A stretch of 64,000 nt of DNA from Candidatus Planktophila limnetica (lineage in GTDB: Bacteria; Actinomycetota; Actinomycetes; Nanopelagicales; Nanopelagicaceae), in NCBI RefSeq assembly GCF_002288365.1, contig NZ_CP016782.1, positions 682,001 through 746,000 of the forward strand. The letters run 5' to 3'. Made by a program: the position numbers and the translations under genes. The notes beneath the pieces are model-generated. The model was given only the letters and a program-made list of their open reading frames with translations. It was not told where the DNA came from and searched no databases. Below, one piece after another: positions 50,623-59,077 of this stretch; position 1 is the first letter of the stretch, and each line of letters opens with the position of its first letter.

Positions 50623-53210
50623 TGCGCTGCTTCATTCCAACTAGAACCAATACCAATACTGACATCTAGCGGTGCCTTTAATTCAAATGCAGTTCCCATG
50701 CCTTTTCTTACCAAATCTGAGAGAAGCTCTACTTCACCAGGTGCTACATCGAAAATAAGTTCATCATGAACCTGCAAGAGCAATTGCGATTTCAATTTAT
50801 TCTCTTTGATCAGGCTATCAACATTGAGCATTGCTTTCTTAATAATGTCGGCTGCTGAACCCTGAATGGGAGCATTTAAAGCCATCCGTTCTGCAACTTC
50901 TCTGCGTGGACGATTATCACTAGTTAGATCCGGCAAATATCGTCTGCGACCCATAACTGTTTGGGTGTAACCAACTTTGCGCGCTTGATCGACAACATCG
51001 CTTAAGTAATCCCGTATTCCTCCAAAGCGAATAAAGTATTTGTTCATTAACTCCTGTGCGGCACTAGCAGATAAATCCAATTGAACGGCTAATCCATATG
51101 CACTTAAACCATAAGCCAAGCCATAAGACATTGCTTTCATTTGACGACGCATCTCAGGATCTACTTCACTGGCTTTCACACCAAATACCAACCCTGCAAC
51201 ACTGGCATGTAAATCTTCACCTGATTCAAATGCTTTGAGTAGCGCTGCATCATTGGATAAGTGCGCCATTATTCGCATCTCTATCTGACTGTAATCAGCG
51301 GTGAGCAATGATTCAAAGCCTTCACCAGCAATAAAGCACTCTCTGATTCTTCGTCCTTCCTCAGTGCGCACTGGAATATTTTGAAGATTTGGACCTACCG
51401 AAGATAAGCGCCCTGTTGCTGCAACTGTTTGGGCAAAGTGAGTATGGATTCGGTTCTTCTTTGTGGTTTCAGTGAGTAAGCCCTCAACGGTTGCGCCAAG
51501 CTTTTTTGTTTCACGCACACGAAGCATTGCTGCCAGAACTGGATGCTTGGATTTTTCAAAGAGCCAGTTCAGGGCATCAGCATCTGTTGTGTATCCGGTC
51601 TTGATCTTCTTTGTTTTAGGTAATTTGAGTTCATCGAATAAGACAACTTGTAGCTGCTTGGGCGATGCCAGATTGAACTCGTGGCCCACAGCATCGTGGG
51701 CAATCTTTGTCTGTGTTGCGCTCTCTTTTTCGAAAAAGATTGCCAGCGATTCAAGTTTCTTTCGATCCACGCTAATTCCACGAGATTCCATAACGGCTAA
51801 TAATTCAGAAATGGGCATTTCGAGTTCGCTAAATAACTCCGCTAATTGCCTAACCTTTAGTTCTTTTGCAAGTGAGTCTCGCACGGTGAAAAGTAAGCGA
51901 GCATGACTATGTAGCGCACTCTCTGGAGAGCTCTGATCAATCTGTGATCCATCACCCCAACGTTCGATAATGTCTGAAAAATCCAAACTACGCGTGCCGG
52001 GATTTACTAGATAAGCAGCAAGATTTGTATCAAAGGAAATATTTGAAAATGGGTAATTACGAGAAACTGACTTAGCATCATGTGCAATCTTTTTAGTCAA
52101 TTGATCACTCGCCCACTCACCCATCTTCGATGAGTGCACGATGAAGGATTCTTTGGCACTCAGTGCAACGCAATATCTGTGCAGAGTTTCACCTTCAAGA
52201 TCGAATGCAATCGCAATCTCGCCACCGTGGGCTGCAATTTTCTTTGAAGCTTCTTCGGGTGTGAGCACATTTGAATCAAATGGCGTTTCAAAGAGAGTGT
52301 CCGAACTTACTGCTGCTTTGATTTTTTCCGGCACCTTTTTTAGCAACGGCGTTAAGCGATCTCGCAACGTTCTAAACTCTAAATTTTCAAAGAGCGGAAT
52401 AATCAATTCGTCATCTGGGCCGCTCCAGGCAAGTGCGTCAACTTCAAAGTTAAATGGAGCATCGTGTACCAGCTGCGTTAACTCTCGATTACGAATGACG
52501 TTATCGATGTTATCTCGCAAAGATTGACCCACCTTGCCACCCAAGGTATCCACGTTGGCCAATAACTCTTTAAGTGAACCGAAATCAACAATCCACTTTG
52601 CCGCTGTTTTTTCTCCAACACCGGGTACCGATGGCAAATTATCACTTGGGTCCCCGCGCAGCGCGGCAAAATCTGGATACTGCTCGGCGCTCATGCCATA
52701 TTTGTCTTGAACCGCCTGCGGTGTCATTCGTGCCATCTCACTCACACCGCGCTTTGGATACAAAATAGTGGTGTGCGAATTAACTAATTGAAAACTATCT
52801 CTATCCCCCGTGCAGATCAAAACTTCGCATTGCTGCTTTTCCGCTCTTTTAGTAATTGTTGCAATGATGTCATCTGCTTCATAGCCTTCAACCTCAAATT
52901 GTTGTATTCCAAAGGCAGAAACCAATTCATGTAAGTAGCTCATCTGCGAACGAAATTCATCGGGAGTTTTGGAACGATTGGCCTTGTACTCTGGAAAAAT
53001 ATCGCTTCTAAATGTTTTGCGTGATACGTCAAATGCCACCGCAATGTGAGTTGGCTTTTCCTCCTTGATCAGAGAAATCAGCATCGTGGCAAAGCCATAG
53101 ATTGCATTTGTATGTTGACCCTGCGCGGTTGTGAAGTTCTCAGCAGGAAGGGCAAAAAATGCTCGATACGCCATGGAATGACCATCGATGAGCAGAAGGC
53201 GTTTGGTCAT
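50619..53210 (-). CDS. polA: DNA polymerase I
   Basis: It fills repair gaps and removes RNA primers. The 863-aa protein has an N-terminal 5'-3' exonuclease domain (about residues 1-290), then a 3'-5' exonuclease-like domain (about 315-490). The polymerase domain follows, with motif A LLTADYSQIEMRIMAHLS, motif B RRQMKAMSYGLAYGL and motif C LQVHDELIFDV. The proofreading domain keeps a DLE resembling exo I, but I do not find the exo III Tyr-x3-Asp, so proofreading is probably weak or lost. TAGGAT sits 6 nt before the ATG. Confidence 0.97.
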   Translation of the reverse strand: MTKRLLLIDGHSMAYRAFFALPAENFTTAQGQHTNAIYGFATMLISLIKEEKPTHIAVAFDVSRKTFRSDIFPEYKANRSKTPDEFRSQMSYLHELVSAFGIQQFEVEGYEADDIIATITKRAEKQQCEVLICTGDRDSFQLVNSHTTILYPKRGVSEMARMTPQAVQDKYGMSAEQYPDFAALRGDPSDNLPSVPGVGEKTAAKWIVDFGSLKELLANVDTLGGKVGQSLRDNIDNVIRNRELTQLVHDAPFNFEVDALAWSGPDDELIIPLFENLEFRTLRDRLTPLLKKVPEKIKAAVSSDTLFETPFDSNVLTPEEASKKIAAHGGEIAIAFDLEGETLHRYCVALSAKESFIVHSSKMGEWASDQLTKKIAHDAKSVSRNYPFSNISFDTNLAAYLVNPGTRSLDFSDIIERWGDGSQIDQSSPESALHSHARLLFTVRDSLAKELKVRQLAELFSELEMPISELLAVMESRGISVDRKKLESLAIFFEKESATQTKIAHDAVGHEFNLASPKQLQVVLFDELKLPKTKKIKTGYTTDADALNWLFEKSKHPVLAAMLRVRETKKLGATVEGLLTETTKKNRIHTHFAQTVAATGRLSSVGPNLQNIPVRTEEGRRIRECFIAGEGFESLLTADYSQIEMRIMAHLSNDAALLKAFESGEDLHASVAGLVFGVKASEVDPEMRRQMKAMSYGLAYGLSAYGLAVQLDLSASAAQELMNKYFIRFGGIRDYLSDVVDQARKVGYTQTVMGRRRYLPDLTSDNRPRREVAERMALNAPIQGSAADIIKKAMLNVDSLIKENKLKSQLLLQVHDELIFDVAPGEVELLSDLVRKGMGTAFELKAPLDVSIGIGSSWNEAAH

Positions 53211-53216
53211 GTGCGC

Positions 53217-53238
53217 ATCCTATGAGGCAAGTTAGACT
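53217..53238. promoter_or_regulatory. Divergent leaderless promoters of polA and the thioesterase
   Basis: On the - strand TAGGAT (53222-53217) lies 6 nt before the polA ATG. On the + strand TAGACT (53233-53238) lies 7 nt before the thioesterase ATG at 53246. Only 35 bp separate the two start codons, so each gene's upstream promoter contacts must fall in the other's first codons. Confidence 0.5.
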
Positions 53239-53245
53239 AGAGCCT

Positions 53246-53656
53246 ATGGAACAAGCAGACTTTCTAGCGATGATTCGCGAACGCGGTAGCGGTGCTTTAG
53301 ATAAAAAAATGGGAATTGAAATTATCGAGGCATCCCCACAACGCCTTGTCGGAACTATGCCTGTTGAAGGTAACACTCAGCCAATTGGGTTATTACATGG
53401 TGGCGCCAATGTTGTTTTGGCTGAAAGCCTTGGTTCAGTCGGTACTCAATTACACGCAGGCCCTACACGTCGCATTGTCGGTGTTGATATCAACGCAACA
53501 CATCATAAATCTGCGACAAAGGGAATAGTCACAGCTGTTGCAACTGCTGTTTCTTTAGGTAAAACGATGTGCTGCTATGACATTGTTATTACTAATGATG
53601 AAGGACAACGAACCTGTACAGCGCGTATTACTTGCTTGATTCTTGCTGAAAGATAA
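53246..53656 (+). CDS. Hotdog-fold thioesterase (PaaI family)
   Basis: A 136-aa acyl-CoA thioesterase-like protein. The catalytic-helix motif NTQPIGLLHGGANVVLAES and the later NATHHKSATKGIV are typical of the PaaI/MenI-type hotdog family. The frame extends upstream to an ATG at 53222. The ATG at 53246 is preferred because of the -10 box at 53233-53238 and homologue length. A thioesterase next to polA is common in Actinobacteria. Substrate is unknown; DHNA-CoA or phenylacetyl-CoA type are possibilities. Confidence 0.88.
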   Translation: MEQADFLAMIRERGSGALDKKMGIEIIEASPQRLVGTMPVEGNTQPIGLLHGGANVVLAESLGSVGTQLHAGPTRRIVGVDINATHHKSATKGIVTAVATAVSLGKTMCCYDIVITNDEGQRTCTARITCLILAER

Positions 53657-53668
53657 AACGCAAAGAAA

Positions 53669-54388
53669 TTAGTGTGCGCCAGTTCCAAGGTAAGCCGCAC
53701 GCACAGCAGGATCGTTAAGCAAATCTGAAGCCTTCGCTTCTTTCACCACATGGCCCACTTCTAATACATAAGCACGATGAGCGCGCTGCAAAGCTTGCTG
53801 TGCGTTTTGCTCAACAAGAAGAATAGTCGTTCCAGTTTTATTGATTTCGGTGATGATGTTAAAGATATTTGCGATCATCAATGGTGCGAGGCCCATTGAA
53901 GGTTCATCGAGTAACAAGACTTTTGGTCTAGCCATAAGCGCGCGACCGATTGCAAGCATCTGCTGCTCTCCACCGGAGAGAGTTCCCCCGATCTGAGAAA
54001 TACGCTCTTTAAGGCGTGGGAAAAGATGGAAAACTTTATCTAAATCTTCATTCATCTCTGCTTTACGACTTTTTCGGTTGTACTTACCCATTTCAAGATT
54101 TTCTAAAACGCTCATACCGATAAAGATCCCGCGACCTTCAGGTGCTTGCGATAAACCAAGATCAGCTCGCTTGTGTGCAGGCATCTTTGAGATGTCTTCA
54201 CCATTGAAAATAATCTGACCACTAGATACTGGTCGCAGCCCAGAAATTGTCTTAAGCATTGTTGTTTTGCCCGCACCATTTGCGCCAATGAGCGTGACAA
54301 TCTCACCTTCATTAACGGTAACGCTAATGCCTTTAATTGCTTCGATCTTGCCGTAGTGAACGTGTAGATCCTTAATTTCAAGACGCAT
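53669..54388 (-). CDS. livF: Branched-chain amino-acid ABC transporter ATPase LivF
   Basis: One of the two ATPases of the LIV-type importer. The 239-aa protein has Walker A GANGAGKTT, signature LSGGEQQMLAIGRALM and Walker B LLLDEPSMGLAP, plus the LivF-type stretch LSQAPEGRGIF. Its start overlaps livG by 11 nt. It ends 12 nt from the convergent thioesterase gene. Confidence 0.95.
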   Translation of the reverse strand: MRLEIKDLHVHYGKIEAIKGISVTVNEGEIVTLIGANGAGKTTMLKTISGLRPVSSGQIIFNGEDISKMPAHKRADLGLSQAPEGRGIFIGMSVLENLEMGKYNRKSRKAEMNEDLDKVFHLFPRLKERISQIGGTLSGGEQQMLAIGRALMARPKVLLLDEPSMGLAPLMIANIFNIITEINKTGTTILLVEQNAQQALQRAHRAYVLEVGHVVKEAKASDLLNDPAVRAAYLGTGAH

Positions 54389-55154
54389 CAGCAGGTGCTC
54401 CCAAATACGCTTCGATTACACGTGGATCGTTTTGAACAACCTTAGGAACATCATCAGCAATCTTTTGACCAAAATCGAGAACCGCTACGCGATCTGAGAT
54501 ATCCATAATCAGTGACATATCGTGCTCAATGAGAAGAACTGTGAAACCAGCGTCTCTGATCTTTCTAATTGTTGCAGCTAGAGCAACTTTTTCTGCTGGA
54601 TTAAATCCTGCTGCAGGTTCATCGAGTAAAAGTAACTGAGGATTTGTAGCTAATGCACGAGCAATTTCAAGACGTCTTTGATCACCATAAGGCAAGTTCT
54701 TTCCTAGCTGGCCTGCACGGTGCTTAAGCCCCATGAATGCGAGTAATTCCATTCCACGTTCTAGTGCAGCCTTTTCTTCGCGGCGTGATCGAGGAGTTCC
54801 AAATATTGCTCCAACAACACCTGACTTAGAGTGAACATCTGCTCCTGTAACAACATTTTCCAGTGCAGTGCTCTCGCCAAATAAGCGAATGTTTTGAAAT
54901 GTGCGAGCGATGCCCATCTTGGTTACTTGATAACGCTTCTTGCCCACAACAGATTGGTTCACAAAATTTACTTCGCCAGAAGTTGGTTTGTAGACACCAG
55001 TAACAACGTTAAAGACCGTGGTCTTACCAGCGCCATTTGGACCAATGAGGGCAGCAATTTCACCCTTGTTCACATGAAGATTAACTTCATTTAAGGCTGT
55101 AACTCCACCAAATTTCATGGTGACATTTTTGAGTTCAAGCAAAATTTCTGACAT
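54378..55154 (-). CDS. livG: Branched-chain amino-acid ABC transporter ATPase LivG
   Basis: The second ATPase of the importer. The 258-aa protein has Walker A GPNGAGKTT, the LivG-typical GIARTFQNIRLFGE, and Walker B LLLDEPAAGFNP with the C-terminal FGQKIADDVPKVVQNDPRVIEAYLG. The signature position reads LPYGDQRRLEIARAL. The start overlaps livM by one base. Confidence 0.95.
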   Translation of the reverse strand: MSEILLELKNVTMKFGGVTALNEVNLHVNKGEIAALIGPNGAGKTTVFNVVTGVYKPTSGEVNFVNQSVVGKKRYQVTKMGIARTFQNIRLFGESTALENVVTGADVHSKSGVVGAIFGTPRSRREEKAALERGMELLAFMGLKHRAGQLGKNLPYGDQRRLEIARALATNPQLLLLDEPAAGFNPAEKVALAATIRKIRDAGFTVLLIEHDMSLIMDISDRVAVLDFGQKIADDVPKVVQNDPRVIEAYLGAPADAS

Positions 55155-56218
55155 TACTTGATGCTCCCTTCACCAGATTCTTCAACTGTGTGCCAATTTG
55201 GATCAAAGTGCTCACGCTTTTTCTTTGGCAAAATTCCATCTGGTCGCAAGTTCATCATGACAACTAGTGCAATACCGAAGACCAAAATACGAGGTTGGCT
55301 TAGGAAACGGATTCGCTCCGGAGTAAATGCCAAAAGCGCTGCTCCAAGAATGACGCCCCAGAGGTTTCCAATTCCTCCGAAAACCACACACGCCAAAATC
55401 AAAATCGAAACGTTTAAGTTAAATTGATCTGGAACGATAGAAAGAATTTGAGATGCATACAACACGCCACCTGCACCGGCTACTGCTGCTCCAAGTACGA
55501 ATGCCCATACTTTGTATTTCAATGTATTAACGCCCATCAACTGAGCAACGTCATCATCTTGACGAATCGCATCCCACGCACGTCCTGGGCGACGCGCAGC
55601 AATGCGACGCACCATCCAAATGACAAGAAGGGTGAAGGTTAGAAGTACCCAGTAATAAGGTTTTGGATCAAGGATTGTGAACTTTGCCTTGAAAACATCT
55701 GGTGGAGTTGGAATTCCTGCAATGCCACGTGGGCCACCAATTGCTTCAATATTTACAGCAACAATACGAACGATTTCTCCAAAGCCAAGGGTCACGATTG
55801 CTAAGTAGTCACCACGCAAACGAAGTGTTGGGGTTCCTAACAAGACACCAGAGGCCATTGATAGTGCGATACCGATTGGAAGAATTTCCCAGAAATTCAA
55901 TGAGGTGTGTGTTCCCAGAATCGCCATTGTGTAAGCACCGATTGCAAAGAAGGCTACGTAACCCAGATCTAGAAGACCACTCTTGCCAACAACAATATTT
56001 AATCCAATAGCCATCAATACATACATACCCACTGGATAGAAGAGAACTGATTGGAAATCAGAGCCTGGAGTATCAATGAGTGGATTATTTAGAAAAGGAA
56101 GCGCATAGAAGAAAGCAATAAAGCTAATTGACAGGGAAACTCTTCGCCATTTAGGTGAGCGTTCCCAGTACTCCGCAGCATGATCGCGAAGGTTATAACG
56201 AAACTTCTTATCAGCCAT
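55154..56218 (-). CDS. livM: Branched-chain amino-acid ABC transporter permease LivM
   Basis: A membrane-channel subunit of 354 aa with about 9-10 helices. The conserved LTLRLRGDYLAIVTLGFGEIVRI-type stretch (here PTLRLRGDYLAIVTLGFGE) and the EAA-like GRAWDAIRQDDDVAQLMGVN loop identify LivM. It overlaps livH and livG by one base each (TAATG). Confidence 0.94.
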   Translation of the reverse strand: MADKKFRYNLRDHAAEYWERSPKWRRVSLSISFIAFFYALPFLNNPLIDTPGSDFQSVLFYPVGMYVLMAIGLNIVVGKSGLLDLGYVAFFAIGAYTMAILGTHTSLNFWEILPIGIALSMASGVLLGTPTLRLRGDYLAIVTLGFGEIVRIVAVNIEAIGGPRGIAGIPTPPDVFKAKFTILDPKPYYWVLLTFTLLVIWMVRRIAARRPGRAWDAIRQDDDVAQLMGVNTLKYKVWAFVLGAAVAGAGGVLYASQILSIVPDQFNLNVSILILACVVFGGIGNLWGVILGAALLAFTPERIRFLSQPRILVFGIALVVMMNLRPDGILPKKKREHFDPNWHTVEESGEGSIK

Positions 56219-57168
56219 TAGACCCTCGCCTGCTGAATTGATTCTCCAAATAAACCTGTCGGCTTAATCAGCAGAACCAAAACTAGAATCAAGAATGAGA
56301 TAACTGCTTTCCATGCTGTACCAAAGACTGCGCTTGTGTAGGTTTCCAATACTCCTAATACAAAGCCACCGAAGAGTGCTCCCTTGAGGTTTCCAATACC
56401 ACCAAGAACGGCCGCAGTAAATGCGCTAATACCTAAGAAAAAGCCCACTTTGAATGATGTGTTTTCATAAACTAGCATGTAGAAAAACGATGCCGCTCCA
56501 GCCATCATTCCGCCGGCAAGGAATGTCACCGTAATAACTTTATTAATGTTTACACCCATCAAAGTTGCTGTGTTCTCATCCATTGATACCGCGCGGATGC
56601 CCTTGCCATATCGTGACTTTGAGATGAATCGCTCCAGGGCAAACATCATCAAGGCTGCTGCGACAATGACGATCACCTTGTCATTTCGAATATCAGCACC
56701 GGCATAAGAGAATAGAAAAGTTTTATCCATAATGCGTGGGAACTCACGAGGAAGCGAATCTGTAATGATTCGAAATGCCTCAACTAGTGAGATAGAAACA
56801 CCAATAGCTGAAATAAGTGTTGCTAATTTAGTAGCGCCTCGTTGACGCAATCTGCGATAGGCAATGATTTCTACTAAAACCGCTGTAACTGCCGAAGCAA
56901 TCATCGCTGCGAGTAAACAGACTAAGAGCGTGAAAATCATTCCCCAGCCAGTGCGTGGGTCATCTTCTACTTTTACGCCCATAATTCCTGATGCAACAAG
57001 GGCTGAGAAGGTACCGATCATAAATACTTCAGAGTGTGCAAAGTTAATGAGGCGAAGAACGCCGTAAACAAGTGTGTAACCAAGTGAGATCAACGCATAA
57101 ATAGCACCGAGTGCGAGACCATCAAATGTCAGCCCCCAGAACGCATCACGCAGGAGTGCAAAATCCAT
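56218..57168 (-). CDS. livH: Branched-chain amino-acid ABC transporter permease LivH
   Basis: A membrane-channel subunit of 316 aa with about eight helices. GLALGAIYALISLGYTLVYGVLRLINFAHSE at the N terminus and the loop GKGIRAVSMDENTATLMGVN are typical of LivH. It follows livK after an 85-nt gap that holds a strong hairpin. GGATTGGGTGAG lies before the ATG. Confidence 0.94.
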   Translation of the reverse strand: MDFALLRDAFWGLTFDGLALGAIYALISLGYTLVYGVLRLINFAHSEVFMIGTFSALVASGIMGVKVEDDPRTGWGMIFTLLVCLLAAMIASAVTAVLVEIIAYRRLRQRGATKLATLISAIGVSISLVEAFRIITDSLPREFPRIMDKTFLFSYAGADIRNDKVIVIVAAALMMFALERFISKSRYGKGIRAVSMDENTATLMGVNINKVITVTFLAGGMMAGAASFFYMLVYENTSFKVGFFLGISAFTAAVLGGIGNLKGALFGGFVLGVLETYTSAVFGTAWKAVISFLILVLVLLIKPTGLFGESIQQARV

Positions 57169-57190
57169 TTCTCACCCAATCCTTATAAGA

Positions 57191-57222
57191 GTCGGAGTCG
57201 GTGATTTCTCACCGACTCCGAC
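57191..57222 (-). other. 14-bp perfect hairpin between livK and livH
   Basis: The arms GTCGGAGTCGGTGA and TCACCGACTCCGAC pair perfectly and enclose a GAAA (GNRA) tetraloop in the leftward RNA. Only a weak TCTTAT follows, so full termination is unlikely. In binding-protein operons, such a hairpin just after the binding-protein gene commonly protects its mRNA and lowers expression of the permease genes. That is the likely role here. Confidence 0.75.
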
Positions 57223-57253
57223 CGATCTTACAGAAGAACTACTGTCTTTCTAG

Positions 57254-58375
57254 TTACTTAATAGCACCTAGAAGAACAAGCTTTCCGTTCTTTACGATGA
57301 AGCCATTTACGTCAGCACCAGATACTTCACCTTCAGCGTCAAACTTAAGTGTCTTTGAAAGACCCTTGTGTGACTTTGTAGATACGTACTTGTTGATGCT
57401 TGCACGATCAGTGTTTCCAGCCTTGATTGCATCAAGGAAGAAGTTAGCTGCATCGTATGACTCTGTTGTGTAAACGCCAGGCTTCATGCCCATCGCTGTC
57501 ATTTCAGCAGCAAGCTTTGGAGATGCTGTCTCAAATGGGATTGCTGGGGCAGTTAGAAGTGCACCTTCTGCTGACTTACGAGCCAACTTAACGAATTGAT
57601 CATCAAGTGTTCCGTCGCCAGATGCGAAAGTGATCTTTGAACCTGAGTCACGGAGCTGCTTTACGAATACAGCAGCTTGTGAGAAGTAACCTGAGTAGAA
57701 CACAGCAGTTGCCTTTGACTTCTTGATCTTGGCAATTGTTGCTGTGAAGTCAGTTGTACCTGTTGGTGTTACATCCTTGCCGACAACGCGGCCAGCAAGT
57801 GTGATGTCAACTGTCTTTTGTAGGCCAACTGCATAGTCAGATGCGTCATTTACCAAGAACACTGTTGCCTTCTTGTTCTTTGACACGATCAAACGTGCTG
57901 CTGCTGGACCCTGGTAATCATCTGTCAACACCGCACGGTGGAAGATTGACTTACCGAAAGATGGAAGTGTTGGGTTTGTAGCAGATGGTGTAATGATTGA
58001 AAGTCCTGCTGATAGGTACACAGGTAGTGAAACCTTTGAAGCACCTGAATAAGCTGGACCAACAAGTGCAACTACACACTCTTCGGCTGCAACCTTAGGA
58101 GCGATTGGACCAGCAACTGCTGGATCTCCTTGGTCATCAACTTCGTAAACTACTGGGTCTACGTTTGAACCCTTATTGGCTTTTAGGAACTTTGATAGTG
58201 CGAACTTCACACCATTGAGTTCGTTGATACCCAATGCGGCTTCAGGTCCTGTTAGTGGACCTTGGTATGCGATTTTTAGCTTGCCAGAGCACGCTGCATT
58301 AGCTGCTGGTGCAACAGCAACAGCTGTTCCAACAACGAGTGCAACAGTTGCAATAGCGGAGATGATCTTCTTCAT
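57254..58375 (-). CDS. livK: Branched-chain amino-acid ABC transporter substrate-binding protein
   Basis: An exported receptor that captures amino acids for the LivHMGF importer. The ATG at 58375 is chosen over the open upstream frame because it begins a clear signal peptide, KKIISAIATVALVVGTAVA, and follows AGGAAAGGCAATAC. The protein is 373 aa. Cleavage is expected after AANA. The following Cys lacks a good lipobox (NAAC), so it may not be lipidated. The mature part is a type I periplasmic-binding fold, beginning KLKIAYQGPLTGPEAALG. Codon choice suggests high expression. Confidence 0.93.
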   Translation of the reverse strand: MKKIISAIATVALVVGTAVAVAPAANAACSGKLKIAYQGPLTGPEAALGINELNGVKFALSKFLKANKGSNVDPVVYEVDDQGDPAVAGPIAPKVAAEECVVALVGPAYSGASKVSLPVYLSAGLSIITPSATNPTLPSFGKSIFHRAVLTDDYQGPAAARLIVSKNKKATVFLVNDASDYAVGLQKTVDITLAGRVVGKDVTPTGTTDFTATIAKIKKSKATAVFYSGYFSQAAVFVKQLRDSGSKITFASGDGTLDDQFVKLARKSAEGALLTAPAIPFETASPKLAAEMTAMGMKPGVYTTESYDAANFFLDAIKAGNTDRASINKYVSTKSHKGLSKTLKFDAEGEVSGADVNGFIVKNGKLVLLGAIK

Positions 58376-58396
58376 GTATTGCCTTTCCTGTTCTTT

Positions 58397-58408
58397 TGTC
58401 CCGGGACA
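58397..58408. repeat. 12-bp palindrome at the start of the livK transcript
   Basis: The palindrome TGTCCCGGGACA lies about 5-16 nt past the predicted livK transcription start and 22 nt before the start codon. It could be an operator for a dimeric regulator or a 5' RNA hairpin. Nothing in the sequence decides between them. Confidence 0.35.
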
Positions 58409-58419
58409 GGGAGATGGAA

Positions 58420-58449
58420 AGGGTAATGGCAAGGGGCTCCTTCGGACAA
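58420..58449 (-). promoter_or_regulatory. livK promoter candidate
   Basis: Leftward TTGTCC (58449-58444) is followed after 18 nt by TACCCT (58425-58420). The -10 box and spacer are the same as before rpsA. Initiation near 58413 would give a leader of about 38 nt with a strong ribosome binding site. Confidence 0.5.
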
Positions 58450-58494
58450 GCCGAGTTGAGCGTGAAAGATTACGGAGAGATAACTATTTGGCGC

Positions 58495-59076
58495 TTATTG
58501 GCCTTCAGGAACCGCACTTGGCGATAGGACCGCTTCAGCCACAGCCTTCATACTTAATCGCCGATCCATGGCAGCTTTTTGAATCCATGAGAAAGCTTCT
58601 GGTTCACTTAAATTTAAGGCTTGCATCAAAATACCTTTTGCTTTGTCAACTAATTTGCGCGTTTCTAATCGTTCATGCAAATCTGCAACTTCATCCGCTA
58701 ATGATTTCATTTGTGTGTGGCGGCTAATGGCAATTTCAATAGATGGAATCAAATCATTGATAGTAAATGGTTTAACAACGTAGGCCATGACACCGGCATC
58801 ACGCGCACGATCTACTAACTCTTTTTGACTAAACGCTGTGAGCATCAGAACAGGAGCAATTGAAATAATCTCTTGCGCGGCAGATATTCCATCTAGCACC
58901 GGCATCTTCACATCAAGTATTGCTAAATCTGGCTTGTGTTCTTTTGCTAATTCAATCGCTTCTGCCCCATTAGTTGCTTGGGCAACAACGTCATAGCCAG
59001 ATTCGGTAAGCATTTCTACTAAGTCCATGCGAATGAGCGCTTCATCTTCGGCGACCAAAATTCGTAATTTGTTCAT
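58495..59076 (-). CDS. pdtaR: ANTAR-domain response regulator (PdtaR-like)
   Basis: A 193-aa regulator with an N-terminal receiver domain, with acidic residues in VAEDEA, phospho-acceptor D55 in AILDVKMP and K102 in YVVKPF. Its C-terminal ANTAR RNA-binding domain spans about residues 124-185 (LETRKLVDKAKGILMQ...EAFSWIQKAAMDRRLSMKAVAEAVL). In relatives, PdtaR is phosphorylated by PdtaS and acts as a transcription antiterminator by binding RNA. The partner kinase is not in this window. The start codon lies one nucleotide after the 3' end of a tRNA gene on the same strand, and there is no ribosome binding site. Confidence 0.95.
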   Translation of the reverse strand: MNKLRILVAEDEALIRMDLVEMLTESGYDVVAQATNGAEAIELAKEHKPDLAILDVKMPVLDGISAAQEIISIAPVLMLTAFSQKELVDRARDAGVMAYVVKPFTINDLIPSIEIAISRHTQMKSLADEVADLHERLETRKLVDKAKGILMQALNLSEPEAFSWIQKAAMDRRLSMKAVAEAVLSPSAVPEGQ

Positions 59077-59077
59077 G

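Noticed and set aside
58376-58432. livK N-terminal extension of 19 residues
   Set aside because: It would put a charged, proline-rich stretch before the signal peptide. The ATG at 58375 has a strong site and the correct signal sequence.
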